DNA of 64,000 nt from Cryptomeria japonica (taxonomy: Eukaryota > Streptophyta > Pinopsida > Cupressales > Cupressaceae). The stretch covers positions 530,200,291-530,264,290 of the forward strand of contig NC_081409.1 of the NCBI RefSeq assembly GCF_030272615.1, given 5' to 3'. The notes beneath the pieces were generated by a model. It saw only the letters and a program-made list of their open reading frames with translations. It was not told the origin of the DNA and ran no database searches. This document shows, piece by piece, positions 22,615 to 33,798 of the stretch. A program made the position numbers and the translations under genes. Each line of letters opens with the position of its first letter. Position 1 is the stretch's first letter.

Positions 22615-25088
22615 CACCAGAGTCAATTGCAATATTAGCCAAAAAATCTGCAAGCTTATTCAATTCTCTAAAACAATGAGATAACGAAAATGTATCAAAG
22701 AATGACAACTTCTCCAAAATATGATCTAATATGTACTTCAAATGCCAACAATTTCTCTTACTACTCAAAACACTCTGAATAATGACCATCGAGTCCCCGT
22801 GAATTAATAGGTTTTTAATCCCTAAAGAGATAGCCAAATTAATCCCTAGGGACAAAGCTTGGCATTCAGCAAAATTGTTTGATTGGGAACCAAGAGCATG
22901 ACACTGAGAAGCTATTAAGACTACATTGTGGTAAAAAATAGCCATACCAACTCCAGCCAACCTCGGGTTACCCCTAGAAGCTCCATAAAAATGAAGCTTG
23001 AAATGGCCCAGAGGAGGAGGATCCCATCTAGCAGCAAGTCTCTTATTCATAGTAACAAGACCTTTTGCGACAGACCCATGAGAAGGGATGGTAGAGAGAG
23101 ATTTCCAGGTCCTTGTAATCCTACCATCCCAATGAGAGAAGGATGTCAAATTCTCCAAATTCTTATGAATGTATGACATAGCCACCTCCGAGATCGAAGC
23201 CTCAATCTTGAATAAAATATTAGAGAATGAAGCTGATAGCTTTCTAAAATCCCCATTATTTCTCTCTAACCATATGTTCCAAATGATAATCGAAGGAGAG
23301 ATGAGCCAGTGAAAAGCATAAAAGGATGAGGAAAACAAGATAGGCCAGGCTCTAAAGTGGGAGAGAAGGTCATTGCCAATAACAAAGGACAATCCTAGTT
23401 TCTCAAACAGCCATTGCCAACATCCAAAAGCAAAATCATAGTGAAGAAACCGGTGAGAGGAAGATTCCAAATTCTTATTACACAAAACACAAGGGAAAAT
23501 AGCAGTCAATCCCATCCTATCCAATCTCATCCCTGTAAGAACCATGTCTTGTACATCAAGCCAAGAAAATGCACCTGCCTTCGAAAGGCAAGCTAAATGC
23601 CAGAACAATTTAAAGGGCTAGGAAAAAAAGTCATTAGCCGGCATAAGGGAATTATATCCATCTTTCATAGAGTATTTTCCAGATACACTCTTAGTCCAAA
23701 TAAGCGCATCTTACCTCTTAGACAAGATTACAACTCTATCTTTGAGGACATTACAAAATTCTACTTTCAAACTAAGGTCAACATTCAGAAAGTCAATTGA
23801 TTTCCATTTAGACATCTTCACATGACCACTTTGTGCAATATCAAAATAATTAGACAAAAAAATTCCCCATTTGACAAAAAGGACTGACTTCAATGGGGTC
23901 CAATCCCTAATGGAGTCCAAAGGAAAATAACCATTCCAAGCATCATCCCAAAATCTAGCTTTACTACCATTATGCACAACCCAAGAAAGATGGGGCAACA
24001 AGACACTTCTACATTTACCAAAAAATTCAAAATAGCCGACCCATGGGGCAAACTCAAAGCATGAAAAACACACTCTCTTGCCCCATTATTAAAATACTTA
24101 GCAAACATGATCTTAGCCCAAAGGGAATCTAGTTTATTATACAATTTCCAAACTAGCTTAGCCCCCAAGGCCAAATTCTGATTCTCCAAGCTTCTAATTC
24201 CTGACCCCCCAAGTTCTTTAGGAAGACAAACTTTATCCAAGGCTAGCAAGGGGATCTGACATTTCCCATCCTTACAATTATTCCAAAGAAAGGATCTCAA
24301 AGTATCCTTCAAACTAACAATAACAGACTTTGGAGCTTTGAGAATTGACATTAAGTAAATTGGCACTGCATTCAACATAGACTTAATCAGAACAATTTTC
24401 CCTACCATGGTAAGCCATTTGTGGTTCCAGGACAAGATTTTCTTTGATATCCCTAAAATTACTTTATCCCAAAAGCCCACCTTGTCTTTTTTAACAAAAA
24501 AGGGGATCCCAAGGTAGCTGCAAGGAAAATCGCCAAGTTGGAAACCCCAAAACTTTTGAAGCCTACCCTGAATCAAGGAGTGAGTGTTTAAGAAGAATAT
24601 CTTAGACTTGTCCTTATTGACCTTCTGTCCAAAAAATGAAGCATAATTCTTAATCACTTGATCAATAATTCTAGCCTCCTTCAAAGATGCATTGCCAAAC
24701 AAAAGGGTGTCATCAGCAAAAAGGCAATGGGAAATCCTCTGATCAAAGTTTTCAATTTGGATCCCCCTCCATAAACCACTGAATCAAACTTCTCTAATTG
24801 CCCAACTCAAAGTTTCAACTAGTAATATAAACAACAAAGGGGACAAAGGATCCCCTTGCCTCAAACCCCTAGAAGAATGGAAGAACCCACAAGGAGACCC
24901 ATTAACAAGAACCAAGAATCTAGCCGAGGAGATGCATGAGATTTTATCCAAGCCAACAAGAAACCTAGCCTTGATAAAACAACTTTTAATGCATTCCATT
25001 TGACCCTGTCATAAGCCTTCATCATATCTAACTTTAGGATCATGGCAGGACATTTCTGAACTGATATCGAATGAAGAACCTCATGAGC
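22550..25088 (-). pseudogene. LINE A ORF2, C-terminal two thirds
   Basis: From the LINE B break at 25088 the minus strand encodes the L1 [16 protein letters not shown], then [18 protein letters not shown], then LFADDTLLFGN (catalytic FADD intact, about 24700-24730), then KTLIRG-type thumb sequence, SYLGIPFF and WKLYNKLDSLWAK. zf-RVT follows (FPCVLCNKNLESSSHRFLH), and an RNase H domain ends at 22550. In RNase H the first catalytic Asp is changed (FYGASRGNP instead of FDGASRGNP), while the Glu in NNFAECQAL, Asp in HGDSMVI and Asp in LADFLAN remain. Several frameshifts (about 24780, 23890, 23610). The role was target-primed reverse transcription. Confidence 0.9.
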
Positions 25089-25102
25089 AACTATTGCCCC
25101 CT
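25089..25102. repeat. LINE B target-site duplication, left copy
   Basis: AACTATTGCCCCCT, repeated exactly at 36871-36884. Both copies encode the same LINE A RT residues (GAIV on the minus strand), which proves that LINE B entered an existing LINE A. Confidence 0.95.
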
Positions 25103-26095
25103 TCTTTGAATCTACTCCAGTTTGGGTAAGGCTGCCAGGCTTGCCGATGGAATTTTGGGTTGAGGATGTATTCTCAGGAATTGCAAACTCCTTTGGGGAG
25201 CTTGTTGTGATAGATCCAATGATTACAGCTCGAAAAAGACTAGTTTATGCACGCATCTGTGTCAATATTTCGTAGAAGATGGATCTTCCTAGTTCTATTG
25301 ATATAAGTTCCAAACTTGGATTATGGGAATAGACAATAGAGTTCAAGTCACTCCCCTTTGTGTGATTTTCTTGTAAAAAAGCTGGTCACTGGGCTAAGGC
25401 ATGCCCTAGTAACCCTAAAAAACCTATGATGGTTAACACCCATAAACAGGTTTGGAAAGAAAAGAAGAATAATAAGGAAGGTAATAAAGTGGAAGGAAGA
25501 AGTGGAAGTCCTGGTAACATACTAGACCTATTAGAAGGAGATAGAAATGACCCTCTTAAGAATCCCCCTTTGAAGGAAGATAAAAAGAATGAAATCAGGG
25601 AGTTTGGAATCAAAATAGTCAATACTTTTGAGGCTCTATAGACTCAGGAGGAGGAGAATGTTATCAGTGAAGAGACACTTGAAGATGGTGAGATTGAGAA
25701 TGTCACTGAATCTCATCATGAGACCCCTCAAGTTTCAATAACAAAAAGAGATGAACAGTGCTAAAAGAATTTGAAGAACATGAAATTAAACTTGGAAGGA
25801 ATAACAAGTTTGGATTGCCTAAGGTTAATCTAAATGCATTATTCCATAATATTGGAGTTGATACTCCCACATCATCCCAGAAAAGAGGAGAACTATGGAG
25901 TAATATGCAATATGAGCCCAGATAGGAGCATGAGGAAGAAATAATAGGGAATGGAAAAAAGAAAAACAAGAAGGTAGGATGCCTTAATGGGGTGTAAACT
26001 AGGACCAGATCCAAGGCTGATTTTGGTGTATCCAAATCTCCATCAGGACATAAAACTATGAAATGGCACACGGACCAGGAGAGCAAGCAAAACAT
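25103..26095 (+). pseudogene. LINE B ORF1 remnant (DUF4283-like plus zinc knuckle)
   Basis: The frame starts mid-domain at TPVWVRLPGLPMEFW and continues with SFGELVVIDPMI and ARICVNIS, matching the C-terminal part of the DUF4283-type RNA-binding domain of plant LINE ORF1. A knuckle follows at about 25350-25400: C-D-F...KKAGHWAKAC, where a 2-nt insertion has destroyed the second cysteine. A Lys/Glu-rich tail extends to about 26095 with stops at 25640, 25765 and others. ORF1 proteins coat the LINE RNA. The 5' half is missing because the insertion is truncated. Confidence 0.8.
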
Positions 26096-26146
26096 AGCTG
26101 ATGGAAGGCAGCAAACTATACAGGAATCCTACCCCCAGGTTTCCAA

Positions 26147-29100
26147 ATGAAGGTTATATCATGGAACATCAGAGGCCTAAATGGTCTCAATAAACATGAT
26201 ATATTACAGAATCTCATTCGAAACCAAAAACTGGATATTATCCTTGTTCAAGACACCAAAATGAGTAAGGAGAAAGCGGAGAATTTAAAATTCTTTAAAA
26301 ATGGAGGGGTCTATGGTAGCAGCTCAAATGGGGCATCTGGTGGGGTAGCTATTTTCTGGAACAAGAAAACTATCTTAGGAGAAATGATTGATGAATATGG
26401 TAACATTATATCCATGAAAGTTAAAAGAATCTATGATGGAAAGGAATGTGTGGTTACAAACATCTACGCCCCTAATTCCAAATCTACTAGGAGTAAATTT
26501 TGGGATAAAATCCAGCAAAAAAGAAGTTTTTTTCCTAAGAAAAGTTGGGTTGTGATGGGAGATTTCAATACTCCTCTGCAAGGTACTGATAAATCTGGAG
26601 GAACTCAAGCTCAACTAGACAACTGATTTGATTTGATGGACTTCATCAATGTCAATGCTCTTATTGATATGGATCTTAATGGAGCTTCCTACACCTGGTC
26701 TAATCACAGGGATGGTGAAGACCTCATTTAGGTAAGACTTGATAGATCCCTTGTTACTAATGATTGGATTCTTTCTCATAGATTCTCCTTGTCTGTCATC
26801 AATAGAATTGGTTTGGATCATTATCCCATTACCTTTGTTGCTGAGACCATTAAGAGTAATCAAAGTTTCCCTTTCCGGTTTGAGAATATGTGGATCTCTC
26901 ACCCCTCTCTTGATAAATCTATTGCCAACTGGTGGAATACTGATGTGAATGGAACTTCCATGTATAAAGTTGCTAAAAAACTTAGAAACATCAAAGTCAA
27001 CATTAAGATATGGAACAAGGTCGTCTTTGGTGATATTTTTGACTCAAAGAAAAAGTTGAAGGAGGAATTAAAATAGATCCAAAACTCTATACAGAAAGAT
27101 GGCTATAAAAAGTATCCCAAAGCTAAGGAAGATGATGTTTTAGTCAAACTTCACAACATCATTTCTAGGGAGGAAATCTATTGGAGGCAGAGATCTAGGG
27201 TGACTTGGTTGGAGGTTGGGGATAGAAACACTAAATTTTTGCACAAGACTTCTTTGAAACATAAAGCTGTGAATAGAATTTCCAAATTAATTGCTAAGGA
27301 CAAAATTCTTCTTAATGAGGATGAAATTAGGGATGAAGCTGTTAGTTTCTTCTCTCAGCTCCTCACCAGGAACAAGGATATTGATTATACCCAGCAACAA
27401 GATTTGGTTGATATCATCCCCAAGATCATTAATCCTAATCAGAATAAGGCCCTTTCTACTATCCCCTTTGTTGGGGAAATTAAAAAAGTTGTCTTGTCTT
27501 TTCAAGGGGATAAAGCTTCGGGTCCTGATGGCTTCCCTATGTTTTTCTTCCAGGAATTTTGGCATATTATGGGAGAAGAAACAGTCAATGCGGTAAAAGA
27601 TTTTTTTGGTTCTAGAAGAATCCTTAAGGAATTCAACTCCACTTTTATTGCCTTAATTCCTAAGGTGGCTGGGGCGTATTCAATGGGAAAATTTAGGCCA
27701 ATAAGTCTATGTAACTCTTTCTATAAGATCATATCTAAAGTTCTGAATACTAGAATTTTGGTTGTCCTCCCCTTCATCATCTCTGAGGAGCAGAAAGGTT
27801 TTGTTCCTAGCAGGCAGATTTTGGACTCTATCATTCTTGTGCATGAGAATATTCACTCCCTCAGTGCTGCTAATAAAGAAGGATTTTTGATAAAGTTGGA
27901 TCTGGCGAAAACTTATGATAGAGTGGATTGGCAAGTTCTTTTCAGAATCATGGAGGCCTTTGGATTTGATGAGAAGATAATCAAAATTATCAGAGAGTTG
28001 ATCTCCACTCCTATGTTTTCAATTCTTATTAATGGATCTCCTACTAAATTCTTGAAATCATCAAGGGGGCTCAGACAAGGAGATCCCATTTCTCCTATTC
28101 TTTTCACCATCTTGGTAGAGAGCATGAGCAGATTGATCCAAAAATTGAAAGTGAATAAAATCATCAAAGGCCTTCAACCTTCCTCTACTAATGTCTTTTG
28201 TTCTCACCAACAGTTTGTTGATGATACTATCCTAATGGGATATTCGTCTGTTGGGGAGGCTGCTGCCTTTAAAAGTTCTCTTAATTGTTATTATTTGACT
28301 ACTGGTCAGCAAATCAATTGGAACAAATCAGCTATATACTTCATGAACACTCTGGTCATAAGACAACAGAGAATTGCTAAAATTATTGGTTGCAAGGTGG
28401 AAATGCTCCCATCCACCTACTTGGGTCTCCCCTTGGGTTTAGTTCCCCCAAACTCCTTCTGGAATATGCTTATTGACAAACTCAACAAAAAACTTGCTTG
28501 ATGGAAAGGAGCCATTTTATCTTAGGCTGGGAAGTTGCAGCTTCTTCAAGCTACTCTCTAGAATCTCCATGTTTATGCTCTCAGTCTATTTGGTATCCTG
28601 GCTAAATTTGTTGAAGCATTAGAAAGAATCCAGAAGAGATTTCTATGGTCAGGGGTTGAAGAAAAAAAGAGAATATCCTTGGTTTCTTGGGACAAAGTGT
28701 GTAAACCAAAGAGCAAAGGAGGACTTGGGATTAAAGCTCTAAAAACTTTTAATAAAGCTCTCCTTGCTAAACAAATATGGAGAGCTTATGACATCAAGAA
28801 AGATTGGAACTGGATCTGGTTTGACAAATATATTCAGAATTAGCCTCTCTAGGATTTCCTCAACTCTGAAGACATCCCTGTTGGGTCCTTCATTTGGAAT
28901 AGTATTATCAAATCCATAAAAGTGGCCAAAGCTGGAGCTGGATGGGTCCTTGGAAAAGGTGATAAAATAAGATTTTGGGAGGATCCTTGGATGAACAATG
29001 AACCTCTCTTTGATCAAGGCAACAGTCAATTTATTAAGGAATGTAAAAGGAGGTTTGGACCTATGGTGTGTGACTACTGGAAGGAGAACAAATGGGTTAG

Positions 29101-29567
29101 GCTTGATGTTATATATGTTGGATTTTCCCTACTCCAACAGGAGCTGCTATCTTTTTCAATTAACAAAGACTATGATGATGTTTTTATCTGGAAGAGTAAT
29201 CCTAGAGGTGACTTTACGGTTGCTTCAACCTACAAAAACACTTTCACTCAGACCAGTAACCCCATTTGGGGTAAAGTTTGGAACAGAATTCTCATCCCTA
29301 AAGTCAATATGTTCCTTTGGCTTGCTACTCACAATAGGATCCTAACTATTGACAATTTGGTCTGAAGAGGTTTCATGTTCCCTAATAGGTATGAGCTCTG
29401 CCAGAAAGACAAAGAATCAGTTGATCATCTATTTTTCCACTGCTCCTTTACCTGGGAAATTTGGAGTAAGTTTTGGGTGCAATTGAAAGTTGATTGGGTC
29501 ATGCACAAGAGTCTCAAGGAAATTATCTCGCAATGGACATTCCTCACCAATTGTCCTCTTATCAAGA
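26147..29567 (+). pseudogene. LINE B ORF2, endonuclease to zf-RVT
   Basis: The ATG at 26147 opens MKVISWNIRGLNG, the start of an APE-type endonuclease. Catalytic motifs are partly changed: VQDTK for QETK, then VMGDFNTP intact, then LDHYP for SDHYP. RT follows in a 433-codon open stretch (27200-28501): DKASGPDGFP, then FRPISLCNSFYKIISK, then [16 protein letters not shown], then FVDDTILM (A to V in FADD), then TYLGLPLGL. The zf-RVT region is near 29400 (YELCQKDKESVDHLFFHCSF). Stops at about 26624, 26730, 27075, 28500, 28843 and 29363. The gene breaks off at 29567 against copia-3 and resumes at 33799. Confidence 0.92.
29321..29567 (+). repeat. LINE B segment duplicated on the other side of copia-3 (left copy)
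   Basis: From CTTGCTACTCACAATAGG to CCTCTTATCAAGA this 247-bp stretch recurs at 33799-34044 with scattered substitutions and small indels (for example gagctctgccag versus gagatctgctag). It is far longer than any target-site duplication. Confidence 0.95.
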
Positions 29568-30034
29568 TATTATTCATCTTGGATATTATTCATCTTGGAT
29601 ATTATTACACCTTACTTAATTTTACTTAGGTACATGCATTTCATAGTAGTTTGGGTATGAGACACTTGGGTGTTTGTGCCACATTGGGATAGTGTGTGTA
29701 GGAGAATTTCCACCTTTTATGGTGTTGATCTTGTTGTTACACTCCACATTCAGTGGGTGATCCACCTCATGTGGACTATTATATTGTTTCTCCTACCTAC
29801 CCACACCTATTTCCTACCTACCCTTATTTCTTATTGAGCCACATGTCATGTTTGTGTGCTCACATATCCATATAACCTTGCCTATATAAGCAGGCTCATA
29901 ATCATTGTATGTATCGATTGATGATCCAGTTGATCAGTATTTTCATCTTGATAGAATACAATTTATTTCTATCATATATTTTGTCTCTCTTATTTGTTCT
30001 TTCCATTTCCTCTTGATCTTGGCAAAATATCACA
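29568..30034 (+). repeat. Left LTR of copia-3 (467 bp, start missing)
   Basis: It matches 33322-33769. The terminal TGTTGGTGTAAA of the right LTR is absent here; LINE B sequence joins directly at TATTATTCATC. A 16-bp unit ATTATTCATCTTGGAT is repeated in tandem at the junction, which the right LTR has only once. It ends AAAATATCACA next to the primer-binding site. Confidence 0.9.
29883..29890 (+). promoter_or_regulatory. TATA box in copia-3 left LTR
   Basis: TATATAAG within TTGCCTATATAAGCAGGC, about 150 bp from the LTR end and conserved in the right LTR at 33618-33625. This is a good core-promoter match and would start transcription at about 29915-29920. Confidence 0.7.
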
Positions 30035-30047
30035 TGGTATCAGAGCC
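30035..30047 (+). other. Primer-binding site of copia-3
   Basis: TGGTATCAGAGCC directly after the LTR. It is a perfect match to the usual copia site complementary to the 3' end of initiator tRNA-Met. Confidence 0.92.
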
Positions 30048-30867
30048 ATTAGAGTGTAATTGGTTTGCTAATTGAGAGAAATTTGATGCTATTTGGGGTT
30101 GTGTATTTTGGAGTTTTCTATTGCAAGTTATTATTGAAGCTTGATGGGTCAAATCTGAGGTTACCATTGGATTCAAGAGGTCCAAGAAAGTCATTTTTGC
30201 CTTTTGTTTCATCAAAATCGGACTTTAGAGGCCAAATCTAGAGGCATTTGAAGTTTGACGCTACGGCGGAAATTTTCCAGAAATTATAATTTTGCAGGCA
30301 ATTTTCAAATAGCGATATCTCACTCATCCGGACTCTTTTTTTAGAGAATTTTTTTTTGGTTTGGGGTAGAAAGTCATGATCTGGACAGTGGTGTAGGTTT
30401 TTTCTAATTTTCGGATACAGGTTTTTCAGAAATCATGAAATCCTAATTTTTACAACTTTGGAGGCTTCGTTTGGGCTCATATGGACTCCTTTTCAGGTGC
30501 CATTTTTTTTGAAAGTGCATATTTTTTCATCTACTTTCATAATATACCATCTATTTGTAGTGATTTTAAGTAGAAATTTTACTTTTAGTATTTGGCCATT
30601 TTTGACATATTTGGTACTTGTATTTTTCTTGGATCTTAGTTTAGATCACTAGCAGTATTTGTTGAAGTCTCTTAGATCTCATTTTGAGAAGTTGTAAATT
30701 GAAATCAGAAGTCCACTTTGCCTTGTTTTTCAAGTGGCCCATTGTATATGCACTAAGTATAAAGTGCTAAAATCACCATTTTGGGGGGATTTCTTGATTG
30801 AGTATTTTGGGGGGGTGTCTTGTGTGATTGTGCCTCTCTCTATCTTGTGTTTTTTCATTTTGGTGCT
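30048..30867 (+). other. Leader of copia-3
   Basis: An 820-bp untranslated leader between the primer-binding site and the gag ATG. It has T-rich runs and no recognised domain; the 64-codon frame at 30458-30652 is not supported as a gene. It likely carries the packaging signal, by analogy with other LTR elements. Confidence 0.5.
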
Positions 30868-31914
30868 ATGGGTTCTCCTAAATTTCCACTTTTAACTCCT
30901 CATAATTATGCATCATGGAAAATTAAGGCATGGAGTAAACTAATGGAAAAAGGACTCATTCATTATGTAAATGAAACTATTACAACACCACCTGATCCTA
31001 AGGCTAATCCTAATGCTCAAATTGAATGGCTTACTAAGAATGCTATGGCACTTGGAACTCTTAGAAAGTATGTATCAGATGACCTCATTTTTCACATTGA
31101 TAAGTGTACAACAATTAAAGAGGCTTGGGATATTTTTCAAAAATTGTATGGTCAAGTAGATGAGACTAAGGGCTACAAGATTGATAGTGAACTCGCAACT
31201 TTAGATCCCAAGGATTTTGATACAATCCAAGATTATGTCACAAAAGAAACTGAGCTAAGAGCAAAGCTAAAAGATTGTGGAATTGACAAAAAGGATGCTC
31301 AATTGGTTTATAACTTGTTGGACAAGCTTCCTTCAAAGTATGCAGCCTTTGTATCTAGCTTTCACACCCATAGGTTAGCTCAAGGTTCCTCATACACTTC
31401 TCCCTCATTTGATTCATTCACGGAGATGTTGATACTTGATCAATCTAAGTTGACCATGATGGGGATTCTCAAATCTTCAAAGTCACAAGCTTTGGTGGCT
31501 AACAAAGGGAATCAAAGTAATCAAGGAAAAGGCAAGAATCAAAACCAACCTAAATCTAAACCACAACAAGATGGAGCACAATCTTCCTCTTTACAACAAG
31601 GTGATTCACCATTCTCACCTAAGAGGAAATGATATAAGGACAATCTTTTTTGTGGATATTGCAAGAAGTCAGGAGATGATGAATATCATTGTTATAAGAA
31701 GGACATTGATGAGTTGAAGAATCTTCTTGAGAAGAATAGAATCAACCTACATTCTAGAATGTCTACATCAGCTTCTTCTTCCAAGGATAAAGGAAAGGAT
31801 CACTCTTTTGGGACAGATAAAGGAAAGGGAAAAGCTCTTTGTGCTACTACAAGTCATGATTCAGGGAGATGGCTTCTAGATTCAAGGGCTTCTCATCATA
31901 TGGCATCTTTGTAG
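30868..31914 (+). pseudogene. copia-3 gag and protease start
   Basis: Begins MGSPKFPLLTPHNYASW, a typical copia Gag start, then KEAWDIFQKLYGQ and ELRAKLKDCGI and LLDKLPSKYAAFVSSF. A Gln/Lys/Ser-rich tail ends at a TGA (31630-31632). The same frame continues with a degenerate zinc knuckle, CGYCKKSGDDEYHC (the His after Gly is Asp), and the protease site LLDSRASHHM (Gly to Arg in DSG), then a TAG at 31912. Apart from these two stops the frame is open from 30868 to 32463, unusually well preserved for this window. The start was chosen by homology; the frame is open 16 codons upstream. Confidence 0.85.
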
Positions 31915-32463
31915 TCTATATTTTCTACATTTGAGCCTTGCCACATGCCGCAGATTTTGATGGGAAATCATACATACATGGATGTGATTGGGAAAGGATC
32001 TATTGCCATTGGGGATAACTCCTTCAATGATGTGTTGTGTGTACCCCACTTGACAAATAATCTTCTTTCCATCTATCAAATCACACATGGGGCAACTAGG
32101 AAAACTGTGGAGTTCACACCTAATTCAGTTATCATTAGAGACTTAGAGGGTGGAGCTATCATTGCAACTGGGGTGGTTGATCATGCATCTCAGTTGTACT
32201 TTTTTTTAGATTTTGGTCCTATTGATGAGGTTGATTCTTCCTATGTTGATGATTCAGATTTTGAGGAGAATTTTGGGCATTTGAACTTGGGGATTCTCAC
32301 ATGTGACCCCATTCTTGAGCCTTGCATTTCATCTCCTTCTATTGATATCACACCACCTATTGCACCTGATGATGTAGCTAGTGCGATAGTTTTGCCTTCT
32401 TATGATTTAGTGCAGCAGGATATTTCATGTCTTCAGCTTCAGTTGATTGGGATGCCTACTTGA
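31915..32463 (+). pseudogene. copia-3 protease continuation and pre-integrase stump
   Basis: In frame with gag-protease. ILMGNHTYMDVIGKGSIAIG and VLCVPHLTNNLLSI are the protease flap and C-terminal motifs of copia elements. GATRKTVEFTPNSVIIRD and then ENFGHLNLGIL resemble the start of the gag-pre-integrase domain, where HLNLGIL corresponds to the first zinc-binding segment. After that the sequence becomes acidic and unrelated (SSPSIDITPPIAPDD). The pol gene is therefore replaced from this point on. Confidence 0.75.
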
Positions 32464-33086
32464 CAGACATTGCAGGTTTGTTTGTGGACTCCTACATTAC
32501 AGATTTGGGAGACACCATTGATGACATTCATCTTCTCTTTGATGAAGATGATCCTTCTTTTATTGTTGCGAGGGATCACTTTGACCCTCTTGTGCATTCT
32601 CTACATGATCAATCTTTAGAGGTTGACATGATTGTGGATACTTTTGTACAACACTTGGAGGAGGTCTCTTTATCTTTTGAGGAGACATATGATTCTTTGG
32701 ATATTGTTCTACATTCATCTCCACTAGATCTTGGAGTGCCTTTTTTAGCAGTGTGGCATAGTTTACCACCTTTGGAGGGGGTACCTTTCAGCATCGACAT
32801 GGGGACACTTGAGCAGTTTTCAAAGATTCCTTTCATCATGAGTATTTTTGCTTCATCTTCCCTTCATGGTTGGGGAGACTTCATGGATACACCTTTGGTT
32901 TTGTTTCTTCCTAAGGGGAGGAATGTTGTTCGATGTTCATGGAGCAGTTTCTTCATTCATCTTCGAGCTTCTATCATTGGTGCAAATTCCAGATTGAGGG
33001 GGGGCTTCCTAGTCTCTATTCTTCTTCTCTCATATGGGGGGGACTTTTTCCTCACATGGGGTTTTGTTCTTCACATACTTCTATGA
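32427..33086 (+). CDS. Acidic 219-residue ORF of copia-3, unknown
   Basis: An uninterrupted frame that overlaps the preceding one by 37 bp in another phase. The product is rich in Asp, Glu, Ser and Leu (DLGDTIDDIHLLFDEDDPSF, then HLEEVSLSFEETYDSLDIVL), with a hydrophobic C-terminal third. No domain is recognised. It occupies the place of integrase and RT and ends 223 bp before the 3' LTR. It could be a translational-frameshift extension of the Gag polyprotein, a captured sequence, or drifted pol. The acidic start has no similarity that I can see to copia pol. Confidence 0.45.
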   Translation: MSSASVDWDAYLTDIAGLFVDSYITDLGDTIDDIHLLFDEDDPSFIVARDHFDPLVHSLHDQSLEVDMIVDTFVQHLEEVSLSFEETYDSLDIVLHSSPLDLGVPFLAVWHSLPPLEGVPFSIDMGTLEQFSKIPFIMSIFASSSLHGWGDFMDTPLVLFLPKGRNVVRCSWSSFFIHLRASIIGANSRLRGGFLVSILLLSYGGDFFLTWGFVLHILL

Positions 33087-33300
33087 GAGTTCTTTGTATC
33101 TAGTTTTCATCTCTCTTTTAGGGGAGGGTTTTTTCCCATTGGGTTTTTCTCTCTTTCCCCGCTTTGTGAGAGTTTTCCTTGAATTGGTTTTCATGCATTT
33201 ACATTTGTACATGGGTACCTAACATGGCCTCGTAGCCGGGACCCATCTTGCATTGCTTAGTTGCATTGTAGACTTCTGTGCATTCCCATAAGTTGCACTT
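33087..33300 (+). other. copia-3 3' untranslated region
   Basis: A T-rich stretch with repeated CTCTTTTAGGGGAGGG-like and TTTCATGCATTT-like words, leading into the polypurine tract. No gene. Confidence 0.5.
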
Positions 33301-33309
33301 AAGGGGGGG
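33301..33309 (+). other. Polypurine tract of copia-3
   Basis: AAGGGGGGG immediately before the right LTR start TGTTGGTG. Strong match to expectation. Confidence 0.9.
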
Positions 33310-33769
33310 TGTTGGTGTAAATAATTATTCATCCTGGATATTATTACACCTTAAGTTTATTTAGGTACATGCATTTCATAGTAGTTTGGGTATGAGACAC
33401 TTGGGTGTTTGTGCCACATTGGGATAGTGTGTGTAGGAGAATTTCCACCTTTTATGGTGTTGATCTTGTTGTTACACTCCACATTCAGTGGGTGATCCAC
33501 CTCATGTGGACTATTATATTGTTTCTCCTACCTACCCACACCTATTTCCTACCTACCCTTGTTTCTTATTGAGCCACATGTCATGTTTGTGTGCTCACAT
33601 ATCCATATAGCCTTGCCTATATAAGCAGGCTCATAATCATTGTTTGTATCGATTGATGATCCAGTTGATCAATATTTTCATCTTGATAGAATACAATTTA
33701 TTTCTATCATATATTTTGTCTCTCTTATTTGTGCTTTCCATTACCTCTTGATCTTGGCAAAATATCACA
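33310..33769 (+). repeat. Right LTR of copia-3 (460 bp)
   Basis: Complete, TGTTGGTGTAAA to AAATATCACA, with a TATA box at 33618-33625. It is followed not by host DNA but by a second primer-binding site, which is anomalous for a 3' LTR. Confidence 0.92.
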
Positions 33770-33797
33770 TGGTATCAAAGCTAGTCCATGTCTCATA
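33770..33797 (+). other. Second primer-binding site and leader fragment after the right LTR
   Basis: TGGTATCAAAGC then TAGTCCATGTCTCATA, ending where LINE B resumes. The first 12 bases match the copia primer-binding site with one change. The following bases differ from copia-3's own leader (CATTAGAGTGTAATTGG), so they appear to come from the 5' end of a related element with another leader. Confidence 0.8.
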
Positions 33798-33798
33798 G

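Larger units (their letters stand above)
29568..33797 (+). mobile_element. copia-3: non-autonomous gag-protease copia element
   Basis: The element has two short LTRs (29568-30034 and 33310-33769), a primer-binding site (30035), gag and protease (30868-31914), an acidic downstream ORF and a polypurine tract (33301). Integrase, RT and RNase H are absent: only about 1.4 kb lies between the protease motif and the 3' LTR. The LTRs differ by only six substitutions over the roughly 415 bp aligned by eye, so this is the youngest element in the nest. The left LTR lacks its first ~12 bp, and the right LTR is followed by a second primer-binding site and leader fragment. Confidence 0.88.

Noticed and set aside
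25089-25140. Head-to-head LINE arrangement as a twin-priming 5' inversion of one LINE
   Set aside because: The two LINEs differ strongly in the same RT motifs ([16 protein letters not shown] versus [16 protein letters not shown] with different neighbours), both contain RT and RNase H, and the 14-bp duplication shows an insertion of one into the other.
27287-28167. Minus-strand frames of 75-95 codons within LINE B
   Set aside because: Antisense shadows of the well-supported RT frame at 27200-28501.
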